Below are positions 30,454 to 40,935 of a stretch of DNA of 64,000 bases, one piece after another. The notes under the pieces were generated by a model. That model did not search any database. It saw only the letters and a list, made by a program, of their open reading frames with translations, and was not told the origin of the DNA. The DNA lies in the NCBI GenBank assembly GCA_910890315.1, contig CAJVGD010000014.1, positions 496,001 to 560,000 on the forward strand. The letters run 5' to 3'. Every line of letters starts with the position of its first letter. Position 1 is the stretch's first letter. The position numbers were made by a program, and so were the translations under genes. This stretch comes from Serendipita indica DSM 11827 (lineage: Eukaryota > Basidiomycota > Agaricomycetes > Sebacinales > Serendipitaceae).

Positions 30454-30460
30454 TTTTATC
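30454..30460 (-). promoter_or_regulatory. TATA box of secreted-peptide gene 2
   Basis: GATAAAA on the minus strand in a GC-rich surround, about 240 bp upstream of the ATG. The long distance leaves room for a 5' UTR intron. Confidence 0.45.
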
Positions 30461-31714
30461 CTGCCTCTACCCACGCACTGCCCGGCCGGTCGGGGAAACG
30501 GCTCCCCCCCAGGGACATTGGCATGCAAACAGGCACCCAACTATATACGAATGAGCGCATGCAAACGTCTAGGAGATACATTTCGTTGGCTTTGCTTTCT
30601 CACGCATTGGATGAGCGGCGAACAGCGACTGTACTCGTCTGTCTATCGAACAAGGGACCATACAATGAATTGTCGGGGGCACAGCCACAAACCTCCCTCG
30701 GATCACCCTGCCAGAGCCAAAAAATCGCCGACTGGACTTTGGAAGCCAAAATGTCAATCAAAAGAACGATGCCGTTGGAACACAAGCACGGCCTCGTACA
30801 TCATCCTCTTGGTCATGCTTTTGTACTCAGGTATTTGGACCCGTCAGGCAACATGCCACATTGGGATATATGACAAGATTCAAGTGAGGAAGGCCATAAT
30901 AGATAGGCCAAGATATCGATGGAACCGGCGTTTCGACCGGAGTTTGTAGTTGCGCGGTGGCCCTGGGGCTTGACAGCGTCCGCGTTCGACATAATGATTT
31001 TATGTAGATCAACTATAACTGGAACATGGGCGAGTCGCCAGTCGGTGCTTCAGGTTTACAAGTTTCCTCTTCTGTCCCTGATCTCCGTCGGTCATCGTCA
31101 ATATTTAGATGGGAGAACATCTTTCATCCACGTCTCATATCTAGTCAAAGACCTCCATGTCTTAATGAACTGCCCCTGCCATGGGTTGGTGGGTAAAGTT
31201 TGACCTTGGCTTCATACAGCGATGGGCGTATGCTTCGATGTGGACCCAACAACGACAGGGAAGCGTCGAATTATCACCCTCAGCTATGTGTTAACACCGA
31301 CAACATTGCAGAATTGAACCATGGCTACCCAACACGACGATGGAGGCCTTGCGGACATCCTCATTCGAGATCCTGGACAATTACAAGCAAGAAAAATCGC
31401 ATAACTGACGCTTGCTGCCCACCCCTCACCCACATGTCAACAGATGAACCCTGTCATCCAGCTTTTGAACTCGACCCCGCCTCACGAATCCAGCACAACG
31501 TCCAATGCCAGCACAAGAAACGAATGTCTATCAAATGCATACATGTTCCGGTTCCCTTTGAGCTATCAAGCACGAGTGAATAGCAGGTGCTGGACCTCTG
31601 CTCCAATCACAACGTCTTCCCTTGCTCTGCAATCTCAACGATCCCCAGTGTAAGCGGTGGTGCCAAATAGCCTTCCATGCTGGCATTTATACCCAGGATA
31701 GATGGCGTGAATCA

Positions 31715-31724
31715 TATATAAATA
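31715..31724 (+). promoter_or_regulatory. TATA box of the STAND-N/helical-repeat gene
   Basis: TATATAAATA lies 68 bp before the ATG at 31792, a spacing compatible with a short leader. Confidence 0.55.
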
Positions 31725-31791
31725 CCATCTATCTTCAACCCAGATTCGGGCTCTTCCAGTTCTCTTTCATCCCGGACCAAACGAACACAAA

Positions 31792-34700
31792 ATGGTAGAA
31801 CCCTTCGCAGTTCTTTCACTGGCCTCCAATTGTACAAAACTAGCCCAAAAGCTTCAGGAAATCCGCGAAAGGTACAAGTCTGCCAACAAGACGTTAGGAG
31901 CCATGTCCTCAGAGTGCCATGTTCTGTGCATTGCACTCGGTAAAGTGCAGTCAATGGCGAAAAAAGGTCGACGCGAATGGCTGATGGTCGGGGGCCCTCT
32001 CCAACAAGGACTCGAGTGTGCCCTCCAAGGTTGCGACATCACTCTCAGCACGATATGGGAGGAGATTCAAGCTCTCGACGCTGACCCTCTGACGCCTCGG
32101 TCGAGCTCCTGGTTCGTCACCATGAACATGACCGCCAAGTTTAGGTTTCTCTGGAACGAGAGGCAGATGAACACATACCTTGATCAACTTCGAGGCCAAC
32201 ACAATGCGCTCCAGCTACTCTTGTATGCATATTCTCTGTAGGTTGCACCGCTGGCACCCACGTTGAGCACAGCTGATGTCTATTCAGAGAGACTCTAGAG
32301 AATATGCAAGCAGTGCTAGAAACGCTTACCCCACATCTTATCAAGATCAAGGAGGACACGGCATCGCTTAGTTCCCGTCGTCGAATCTCTAACAGGAGTA
32401 TCAGCGTCCTGTCTGCTGCACCCATGAGCAATGGGAGCCATCACACGTTCACCTCGGCCATATTGGGGAACGTAGGACCGACTTCCCTCGCCGAAAACAC
32501 GCAACGGCAGAGCCGCCAGCAGCGTACGATGGAACCTATCAACGAGAACGAAGACGAGTCTCATTATTTCATCCCATCACCACTACCACCACCACCACCT
32601 CCTCTCTCGCATAGACACTCAACATTCTCTATGCTGTCGGAGTCCGGCACGAGCGCCCAAGGGAGCAACGCGTCGTTTGACAACGGGAGCTCTTTTGGTG
32701 TCGGCTCAACGCGTTCGTATGAAACAGCCTCTATGGCGTCATATACGTCCTCTGGCCCAAGGGGCAACACTAGATTTGGGTTCCTTAGAAGCTGGGGTCA
32801 CAATAAAAGCTTTCTACATGACCCAGCGTATGAGGCAACGCTACAGGAACTTCGGACCATGGCCGGCCCTCATCACTGGGTGACGGTTTCAAAAACGGTC
32901 CACCGTCACGATATACACACGGTTGCGACACTATTCCGTCAAATGCGCTCCCTCGGGACCGGCGAGCACTTTCATATTGCCCTACTTTGTCTCAAGCGGC
33001 ACGACTTCGATATCGTTTATATCAGCGGAGCCTTAAGGCAACTTCGCGACCTTGGTGGAGAGTCAGATTATGGATACGTGATAAAGTACCTTATAAGTCA
33101 CGACTACGACATGGACAAGACACTTGTCACGTTCGTAGACCTGCATCGACTGTTTTCGACAAAGAGTGCGTATGCCAGCATTCTTACGCTCTTGGAGAAA
33201 TACAAATTCAATTCAGACGAGATGATGTCCACTATCAAGACAATCAACAAGTCCGCTTCAGGTGGCGAGGCAACCTATTGTGGGCTTATCGGCTTCATCT
33301 CGGGTCGAGGCTTCAATATGTCCGTGGTCGAGAAAGAGTTTCCAATCCTGATGGCGGCAAGCTGGAAACAGACACCAATAGGCCCCAAAAGGGTGCCAAT
33401 TACTGAGGACGTCCTCCTCCGCGAGGAAGCAACGCTCAAATTGCTGGAGCACAACTCTTACAACGTGCAACTCACTCTCTCGCAAATTGATTCGCTTTGT
33501 GGGGAAGACACTACTGCAATCAGAGCGGCTAGAAAGGGTCTCCTCAAACGCCAACCACCGCCAACTAGGAAGTCGCTCCATTCTTTGAACAACGTGTCTT
33601 CATCATCTCTGACCAACTCGTCGCGCAGTATTGCCCGCTCTTCAGTGATGAGCACAGAGAGCTTTCGCGAGGCGGCATTGTTTGTCTGCCTTCTTCCAGA
33701 TCGACCACGCCTCCCTCTCAAGGTGCTCCAAAAGTCCAATTACGACTACCGCCAAACACTCGACAATCTACAGTGGCTGAAGGGGATTACAACGACACCA
33801 GACAATCTGCGCAAGGCGTTGGAACATGGACAATACGACATTGGCAATATCAAACCACTCTACAACAAAATGTGCACCATGATATCCGGTAGCAATGCGC
33901 CTTTAGCGGTGGTCAATGAGGTACTCGAAGCACACGACTGGGATTTCGGAATGACGGCTGAGCTTTTGGAGCGGTGGAATCAGAAAGTGACGCCTGACAG
34001 GGATTTGAGGACGATTGTCGAGGACCTGAAAGCCGCAGACTGGGAAGAAGAGTGTCTATGGCCTGTTGGAAAAGTAGGAGCAGGACAGATCTCGCCTGTA
34101 AGCAGATACAGACGTTGAACGTCCGATTTTCTGAAGTTGGGCCTCTGACTTTTCCGTCGGTGTCTCGTTCATAGGTTCCTGTGCCCAAACAACAAAAAAT
34201 TGAGCCTCCTGTACCAGGAAGCCAACAACGACCTGAACCTACCGAGGAAACCAGTGAACCAGAGTCTGTCTCTCCTGTACCAGGAAGCCAACAACGACCT
34301 GAACCTACCGAGGAAACCAGAGAACCAGAGTCTGTTTCTCCTGTTCCAGTAAGTATAGATCTGATTAAAGCGTCTTCATCTCAGTTCTGTGCAGTTCTCG
34401 GTAACGCCATGTCTCGAGGCAGAGAAGATCGAGCTCATTTGCGACGAGTGGGACCAGCTCTCGCCAATTGGGAACCACTTCTCTAGCATACATAACGCGC
34501 TTTGGGGATCTTTGATGTCAGATGGGCAAGCAAACGATGTCAGGAATACCATGAAAGCATTCAATATGTCAGCGTCGAAATTTGCCGTATACTGGGAGGA
34601 GTTGTGCACCCACATGAGGTCATTTTACACCTACATTCCCTGGGTAGTTCCAACCTCTCCACTCTCGGACTTTTTGCAGTTCTGGAGTCTTTACACCGAC

Positions 34701-35183
34701 TCATATCCCCAATCAGTCGCCAGAAAGGTGATCACTACGGCCTCGTCTGCCGAGGCTTTCTTACAGGCGGACCTGCTTCCTTGCAGCGCACGACTCGGCT
34801 CCTCGCTTCAATCCTACCTTGATATATGTACCACCCGGTACGAAGAAGCACAACAGACACAGTCAATGCTGCCCTACCTCGTCCAAGACCCCTTTCAGGG
34901 ACAACACGACGTCGACTTCCCCTCTCCTGGAGAGATAGTACCTCTCAAGAATGCCTGTAATATCGGCGAACTACGCCTCCCATATCTTGGAACGTTGTGT
35001 CGAGAGATACGCTGGCATTTCGAAGCAATTTCCGAGCTTCCAGAGATGAATATCGGTATTGAGTATATGCCTCCAGATGCGTGGACGCTGCAGAGACTCT
35101 GTTCTGAGTGGCAAATCGCTCGAGCCGCGGTCGTACGGGAACGACCGAAAGTCTTTGACTACATTCCAATTAGCACACCCTAG
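31792..35183 (+). CDS. Fungal STAND-type N-terminal domain fused to an unrecognised helical repeat array (1067 residues)
   Basis: Four exons, 31792-32222, 32288-34097, 34175-34348 and 34395-35183, all in phase. Residues 1-145 (starting MVEPFAVLSLASNCTKLAQK) resemble the fungal N-terminal domain of STAND proteins: helical, with conserved A-N-K-T-L-x-A-M-x-x-E-C. No NACHT or NB-ARC ATPase follows. A Ser/Pro linker with a PPPPPP run occupies about 160-320. Residues 335-740 contain about nine units of 30-36 residues around an L-x-x-H-[DN]-[FYW]-[DN] core (HRHDIH, KRHDFD, ISHDYD, EHNSYN, QKSNYD, EHGQYD, EAHDWD). An exact 22-residue duplication follows, then a C-terminal domain (806-1067) with no recognised relative. 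STAND N-domains signal in fungal heterokaryon incompatibility and innate immunity; that role here is an inference. Confidence 0.75.
34208..34339 (+). repeat. Two 66-bp tandem copies encoding a 22-residue P-E-T-S spacer
   Basis: Copies at 34208-34273 and 34274-34339 differ at only two bases; a third copy begins (CCTGTTCCA) and is cut by the intron donor at 34349. Each encodes P-V-P-G-S-Q-Q-R-P-E-P-T-E-E-T-x-E-P-E-S-V-S. The near identity implies a recent duplication or ongoing slippage. Confidence 0.9.
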
Positions 35184-35908
35184 AAGTCTATTGAAACCAC
35201 ATATTCATGTTCTTTTGTAGTATTTGTACGCCATTATATCTTCGTGGGAGCAGAATCTGAAACCATCTATGTCTGATCCATAAGCCCCCTAGCTCGTTTC
35301 TCGGGTGGCTTGTTAAAAAGCACCGCAGTCTCAAGGACAAGGCAAGGCATACCAAGAAACATCTGTTTGTATTTTGGAAGACGATTGAGGACAAGAATGA
35401 ACTGCCACATGGCATGACGATCGTAGCAGACGCAAAAAGAAGAGGAGAGTGAGAGGGAGGAAGAATTTTTGATCAAGGGCGTTTGGTGATGCGCAGACAA
35501 GAAAGGGAGACCGGGAAATGGGAAAGAGAAAAGGATGATAATGCTGAGGTGAGATGCTGAGAAAACAGGTTTCTACCTACATGGGAGGGGAGAAGAAAGA
35601 CAAACGAGCAAGCGAGCTGACTGTGGCTACAGGGTGAGTGTGTGAGAGACAGAGAGGAGAGAAAGAGAGAGAGAGGAGAGAGAGAAGCGAGCCCAGCAAT
35701 AAGGGAGATGAGACCAAGGAAATGAGATCGAGATGGTTACTGATCACAAGACAGAGTTGACGGCCCGACTAGTGAAAGTGGCGACAGTAGAGAGGTAGCG
35801 CGCTGCAGATGTGGAGAGAAAGGAAAAAAAGGGAGAAATAGAGTGCACGGTCGTTGATGCCGATGGTATGTCGAGTCAATCTTGAGTTTGTTTGCGTGCA
35901 TTGTTTTT
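35184..35908. other. Intergenic region with a long purine-rich tract
   Basis: About 725 bp between two converging genes. Bases 35425-35880 are strongly A/G-rich on the plus strand, with a GA-repeat core at about 35641-35690. On the strand of the downstream gene this is a CT-rich 3' flank. No coding frame is supported. Confidence 0.6.
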
Positions 35909-37424
35909 TTATTGTGTGGCTCCCTCGGCGCCTTGGCCAGGTTGCTGATTATAGTATCCTAAAGCATGTTAATGAGATAAATTAGTGAGATCAAGAGGAC
36001 ATACCACCCCAGTAGGAGTATTGGGCGCCCCAATTCGAAGCCGCGTTTGGATCTCCTCCAGGCGACGCAGCGCCCGTGGCTGCAGGGGCACCAGCCGCAG
36101 GGGTGGCGCCACCAGTGAAACCAGGATAATACTGGTTGAAGCCCGGATACGTCGTTGGGCTGGGCATACCATACATGGGCTAAGAAGGCGGAGTGAGAAG
36201 ACGGACATTGGCATTCACGTTGTCAACTCACCATGCTACTGTACGGGCTCGACGTTCCCGTTGGAGTCATACTCGCAACCGGCGTACTCGTATCACCAGC
36301 CGCACGATCCTTGCCCCAACTACACTTGATCGGTCGACCCTGGACGAGGTGGCCCTGGAGTTGAACGATGGCGGCAGCAGCTGCCTCGTGCGACTCGAGC
36401 TTGACAAACGCAAACCCTCTATCGGCTTGGATACGAATTTCCGAGACGTAGCCGATTGTTTGGAACAAAGGGATGAGATCAGACTGGGTCGCATAGCTTG
36501 GCAGGTTGCCCACGTAGACGGTCGTATTGTGCGGTGGCGCCTGGGCGAGAACTTGCTCGTACATGCCCGCTGCACCTGGCATGGCCAAGGGAGGAATCGT
36601 GGGCGCAACGGGCGGCATGCCCATTTGTCCGTACGGTGGCATACCAGGGCTCATGGCACCAGGTGTACCCGCTGGACGCGCGAGGCCACTCGGTGCAGAC
36701 ATGGGGGACGCCATACCCATCCCACCCATCGGACTCATCGCTCCCATGGGCATTGGCGGCATCCCTCCGCCTCCCATCCCGCCCGTCTTTTGGTTTGCCC
36801 AATTGACGCGGATGGCACGCGAGCCCAACCACTCTCCGTTCATCGTAGCAATGGCTTGTTCGGCGTCGGTCTTGTCGCGAAACGCGAGAAAGCCATAACC
36901 ACGCGACTTTCCACTATTCATGTCCCACATCACCCGGGCGTCGGAAAGCGTGCCAAAGGCGGAAAAGGCCTTTGAAAGGACATCGTCCGTGACCTCTGGA
37001 CTGAGATCTCCGACAAAGACGTGGTAATGATTCGTCGTGTCTTCCTTGTTGGTCGTTCCCTGGTACGCCCAGTTGACACGGATCTCTGTATCAAAGATTT
37101 TACGTCCGTTGAGCGTCTGGAGCGCAGTTTCGGCTGCTCGCATGTCCATGTACTCGACAAACCCATAGTTGAGGCCACCGTGCTGGTAATTGCGATCTGG
37201 GATGATCTTTACGTGCTGTACTGGTCCCGCCACGGCAAAAATCTCGGTGAGCATGTACTCTGTCTAGAGAATGCAACGTCTTGTCAGTTCATGGACGTCA
37301 GCGCCCGGCATAGCGCTTGCACGCGGCAGGCAAGAAAAAAAAAACTACGGACAACTCGAGGGCTGAGATTGCCCACATACAAGTGAGCACGCTTTGGTAC
37401 CATTCCACTGGGATAAGTGTTCAT
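35909..37424 (-). CDS. PUB1: Three-RRM RNA-binding protein of the TIA-1/PUB1 type
   Basis: Start ATG at 37422-37424 (MNTYPSGMVPKRAHLYVGNL). RRM1 has LYVGNLSP and LNYGFVEYM as RNP2/RNP1, RRM2 HVFVGDLSP and SRGYGFLAF, and RRM3 VYVGNLPS and RGFAFVKL. A Met/Gly/Pro-rich linker (with repeated M-x-P-M and G-M-G-M) separates RRM2 and RRM3. The C-terminus is Ala/Gly/Pro-rich and ends GQGAEGATQ after a last small exon. Introns interrupt the first RRM near 37262-37350 and the tail near 35962-36003 and 36179-36230. Proteins of this class bind U- or AU-rich RNA, regulate mRNA stability, splicing and translation, and join stress granules; the low-complexity linker fits that. NGR1/NAM8 is the alternative name group. 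Confidence 0.88.
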
Positions 37425-37567
37425 TTTCTGGTGCGTCGCGGCCGGACAAAGTGGTTCTGTCTGGACCGAAGATGATGGTGGAATCCAAGTTTGGAATTGG
37501 GTGGCGGCGACGAAGTATGAGTTAGAATGCAGCGCTTTATCAACAATGTGACATAGAAACGAGAAAA

Positions 37568-38791
37568 CTATCGATCAGTCGGTACATTTAGCAGCACGTT
37601 GCCGTTCCCGCTCGGGATATAGGTCACATTCTTGTTCTGGGCCAGATTCTCGACAATCTTTTTGCTCGCTTCGATACGTCTAAACGTGACGAGAGCATCC
37701 CCGGCCTTTTCCAGGGCTTTGGAAATCGTGGCAGCGGCCTCGGCTTCGCCTTCTGCACGAATGACGGCGGCTTGACGTTCTTGCTCAGCCTGGAGAGCAG
37801 GTCAGGAAAATGTCAAGACAATATTTCCAAACTTGCCTTTTCCACAATGAACTTGGCCCTCTCGGCGTCTGTAAGAGGATTTAGGGAGACTCGAGATGCA
37901 AAGCGATTACTGACCTTGCTGCGCAATTTGCTTCGCTTCTACGGCCTGTACGAGCGTCATTCCAAGTGCAACTGTCGCTTAAGATTTGTCTTACCACTGT
38001 GAATTCCTGCATAGAATGAGCCTATCAAGACGGAACGGATGGGGCAAATGCTCACCTTTCCAAACGTCAAGTGGGTAATAGACACATCTTCTAGTCGAAT
38101 GTTGAATTCACGGGCTCGTTGGACCAAGTCTTCACGGATGCGGGCGCTGACCACTTCTCGCTGGGTGATCAACTCGGCAGCATCAAATTGCGCCACAATG
38201 CTCTTGAGGACTTCATTTCCAATGGATGGAATGACACGTTCGTCGTAATCCAAGCCGAGGCTTTGGTAAATCTTTGGAAGCGCATCGACGTCGGGTCGTA
38301 AGAGCACTCGAAGTGTAATGGAGACCATTTGCAAGTCCTTAGAGCCGGTTGTCGTAGTAATATGCTATCCAGAGCTCGGTCGGTTTGTCACGCGGCAAAA
38401 AGGATGCAAACCTTTGGTTTCGTTCGAGTTTCCATCAGGATGGCTCGCTGCAGCCATGGAATCAAGAAATGTGTTCCCTCAGGTGATGGCTACAGACACA
38501 ATGCGTGTTGAGGGATACAAGCTATGCGGGTTTTGTGCCGGGGTATACGCACTTTGTCTTTTACTCCTGAAAAGCGGTCGAACATGACTGCACGATAACC
38601 ACCGCTGAAATAGACTAAGTATAGCGAGTGAGGCGTGCTGTATACGTACGGGACATCGTAGATGGATGCGTTGAGGAGGGAGAGACCTACGAATGCTGGG
38701 ACTATTTTGATGGAATTAGCCATAACAGTATTGTTCACTAATGATTTGCAACGTTACCAATAAGCCTGCCCAGATTTTGAACAAAAGCCAT
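37568..38791 (-). CDS. PHB1: Prohibitin-1, ring-forming protein of the mitochondrial inner membrane
   Basis: Start ATG at 38789-38791 gives [20 protein letters not shown], the N-terminal membrane anchor. Family segments follow: [72 protein letters not shown] and [16 protein letters not shown]. The coiled-coil end reads [18 protein letters not shown] and [16 protein letters not shown], with the stop at 37568-37570. About six to seven exons and roughly 275 residues. With PHB2 it forms the inner-membrane ring that supports respiratory complexes and m-AAA protease control. Confidence 0.92.
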
Positions 38792-39072
38792 GGGGATGGT
38801 CGATGTCAACTGTGGACCCTTGGACTCGACCACCTCAGATATCCGCCCAGAACAGCTGGAGAATTGGATAACTGGAGAATTAGGGCATTTTGCTTACTTC
38901 ACGTAAGCGGAGGGCAATTTGTTTCGACAAGCGGCTTGACTTGTCAACAACGGCGCTCACCGCCGTCTGCTCCCTTCCTCTTCCTCTGATACGGTAGAAT
39001 CCTCTCCAAATCAGTTAAAAGTAACGCTTACACGTTAAAGGATCGTCTCGTCTCTATTTGCAGGCATTTCCG

Positions 39073-40416
39073 ATGGCCTCTGCCTCTGCCTCGCAGTCCA
39101 CTCCTTCCAGTTCCCCTGTCCCCACCGTTTCGCAGTCCTCTTCGTCGAGACCTGGAGTTGCTGCACCCGGCCCCGCACCCACATCATCAACTCCGAGGCC
39201 GTCTTCGGCATCGAGCTCGACGCCCGCGGTACCTACACCAGCTCCAGTTCCCTCAACCCGCTCTAGCTCAACAACAACAAGCACCAGCAGCACACACAGC
39301 TCATCTACGGGGACAAGCAATGCAGCACCGGCTCAGACTACGGTCTTTGTGGCCCCCTCGGAGTCGCGTGGCTCGTCCAGCGTAAACGTCGTGGCCCCCA
39401 TAGCCGCTGTGGCCGGCATTTTGATCATCATCTATGTTGCATACAGGATATACCTCTTACACAAGAGACGCAAGGACGAAAAAGTGCCTCCCCCGCCGCC
39501 CCGCATGCCCGCCATTTTCGATCGTCCTCAATCTGTCATGTACCAAAACGCACCGATGATGATGCCCGGTTCCGCCCCTCCTTCGTACAGACAGAGTATG
39601 CGTCCAGTCTCCATGCTCTACAATCCAGATTCCTCTTCATCTTCATCCCTTCCCACAAAGGGAGCGCAGACGTCCGCCTCGGGTCACTCGACGCCCACAC
39701 AACCTGGATTCCCAGTAGCAGATGAGACAGGCCGTCAATCCCCACTGCCCTACCACCTGCAGGAACGGTCCTTCCGGGGAGGAATGCCTCCTCGGCCCCA
39801 TTCCGTCGCATCCTTTGGGTCAAACAGATATTCGTCGTATGGCACTCCACGTACGCCATACATGAATCGAGTCGAGGTTGTTCTCCCACAACCGCTTGCA
39901 CCCGAAGCCTCTGCGTTATCCTCGGCATCCGCGCGCCAAAGTCGCTTCTCCACGTACAATGGTCCATCGAACCCGGACATGCGTCCTCAGTCAATGATTC
40001 TCCCTCCCCTCGCCATCACGCCTGAAGGAGGTAAGCATTCCTATTCCCGATTACCCGCGCCTGGAGCCGCCCGTACTGACAAAGCTGGTTCAGACTGGGC
40101 CCATCGTGTGACAACGACTGCCGAAGAAAGGGCATCCTCGTCTATGGACCATTCGGCACCCCCTCCTCCTCCGAAAGATCGCCCTAAATCTGCTATTCTC
40201 CTTAGCGGAACCTCTTCCGTGGCCACATCGCGAGACCACGCAATGCCGGGAGGCTACCCTTCTTCTCCTGCAGCACATGCGCGGAGCGTTTCGCCTCCCG
40301 AGCCACTGTTGGCAGCTGGCGTCTTTGCCAGCTCGTCTTCGGACTCGACCTCGCGCCCGCATTCTCTCGACGTGGCATCTGACGAAGCAGCAAAGGCTGC
40401 CAAACCCAAAGTGTAA
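39073..40416 (+). CDS. Single-pass membrane protein with Ser/Thr/Pro-rich ectodomain and Pro-rich cytosolic tail
   Basis: The first ATG (39073) gives MASASASQSTPSSSPV; the frame is open 15 bp further upstream from a TTG. Residues 1-100 are almost only Ser/Thr/Pro/Ala, a probable O-mannosylated ectodomain. A hydrophobic helix (VVAPIAAVAGILIIIYVAY) at about 105-125 is followed by LLHKRRKDEK, giving N-out/C-in topology by the positive-inside rule. The tail of about 310 residues is disordered, with PPPPPRMP and PPPPPPKDRPK SH3-type ligands and many SP sites. No signal peptide is visible. A pyrimidine-rich stretch ending TTTGCAG sits just upstream at 39050-39063, so an unseen upstream exon or a 5' UTR intron is likely. 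It may be a wall-sensor-like protein (inference); no family recognised. Confidence 0.7.
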   Translation: MASASASQSTPSSSPVPTVSQSSSSRPGVAAPGPAPTSSTPRPSSASSSTPAVPTPAPVPSTRSSSTTTSTSSTHSSSTGTSNAAPAQTTVFVAPSESRGSSSVNVVAPIAAVAGILIIIYVAYRIYLLHKRRKDEKVPPPPPRMPAIFDRPQSVMYQNAPMMMPGSAPPSYRQSMRPVSMLYNPDSSSSSSLPTKGAQTSASGHSTPTQPGFPVADETGRQSPLPYHLQERSFRGGMPPRPHSVASFGSNRYSSYGTPRTPYMNRVEVVLPQPLAPEASALSSASARQSRFSTYNGPSNPDMRPQSMILPPLAITPEGGKHSYSRLPAPGAARTDKAGSDWAHRVTTTAEERASSSMDHSAPPPPPKDRPKSAILLSGTSSVATSRDHAMPGGYPSSPAAHARSVSPPEPLLAAGVFASSSSDSTSRPHSLDVASDEAAKAAKPKV

Positions 40417-40935
40417 ACGACCCTGCGCTACCTCTTGGATTCTTTGGACGGACGAGTACATTTCCCCACCCGTATCAACCCCTTTAACAACCTCCTCTCT
40501 CGACGTATCTTATTCTTGTTACTCCACATAACACCTACAGTCTTTACAACACACGCTCTCTGATCCCCTCCCAATTATAAATCAGCATAGGCCCAATCCT
40601 AGCTCTAGCGACATCTCCTTCCTCTCTCCCTAATCCAGATGACGACACCCCTTCTTCCTAGTCGCTATAAAACGGTGCTCATGCGCGCCTTTCTGATTCC
40701 TTTGGACACTCCATGTGCATAAACCTTTCTCTGCAAAGATGTAAAGGAAGATTTCTTCTGTACAGATTTATGGAGTCTCTTGGCCTTGGAAGAGTGCAGA
40801 GTCAATGTGATTGAGATACACCTTACATATCTACAGTGGAAAAGAAAAACAACCAGAAAATGGCACAAGAAAAGGGCAAGAGGTGAAACAAACCAAGTGT
40901 TCTTCCAAGAGTTGTGATAGGTTTGGTCAAGTCGT
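40417..40935. other. Intergenic region between convergent genes
   Basis: About 520 bp holding two facing 3' UTRs. The first half is C/T-rich on the plus strand. Short open frames on the minus strand (e.g. 40665-41024) overlap the neighbouring gene and have UTR-like composition. No gene seen. Confidence 0.4.

Larger units (their letters stand above)
30213..31791. other. Intergenic region: 5' flanks of peptide gene 2 and of the STAND-type gene
   Basis: About 1.6 kb holding two divergent promoters. Open frames such as 30518-30949 and 31200-31583 (plus) overlap other frames, lack similarity and show no splice context. The right end contains a TATA box for the following gene. Nothing else was recognised. 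Confidence 0.35.

Noticed and set aside
30518-30949. 143-codon plus-strand ORF upstream of the STAND-type gene
   Set aside because: Overlaps a second plus-strand frame of equal length (30523-30873) and minus-strand frames; no recognisable protein features.
35641-35690. GA repeat considered as a telomere- or centromere-like satellite
   Set aside because: Short, impure and flanked by ordinary genes; no telomere unit.
39054-39320. 88-codon acidic minus-strand ORF
   Set aside because: Antisense shadow of the Ser/Pro-rich coding exon; Val/Glu/Gly bias is the mirror of Ser/Thr/Pro codons.
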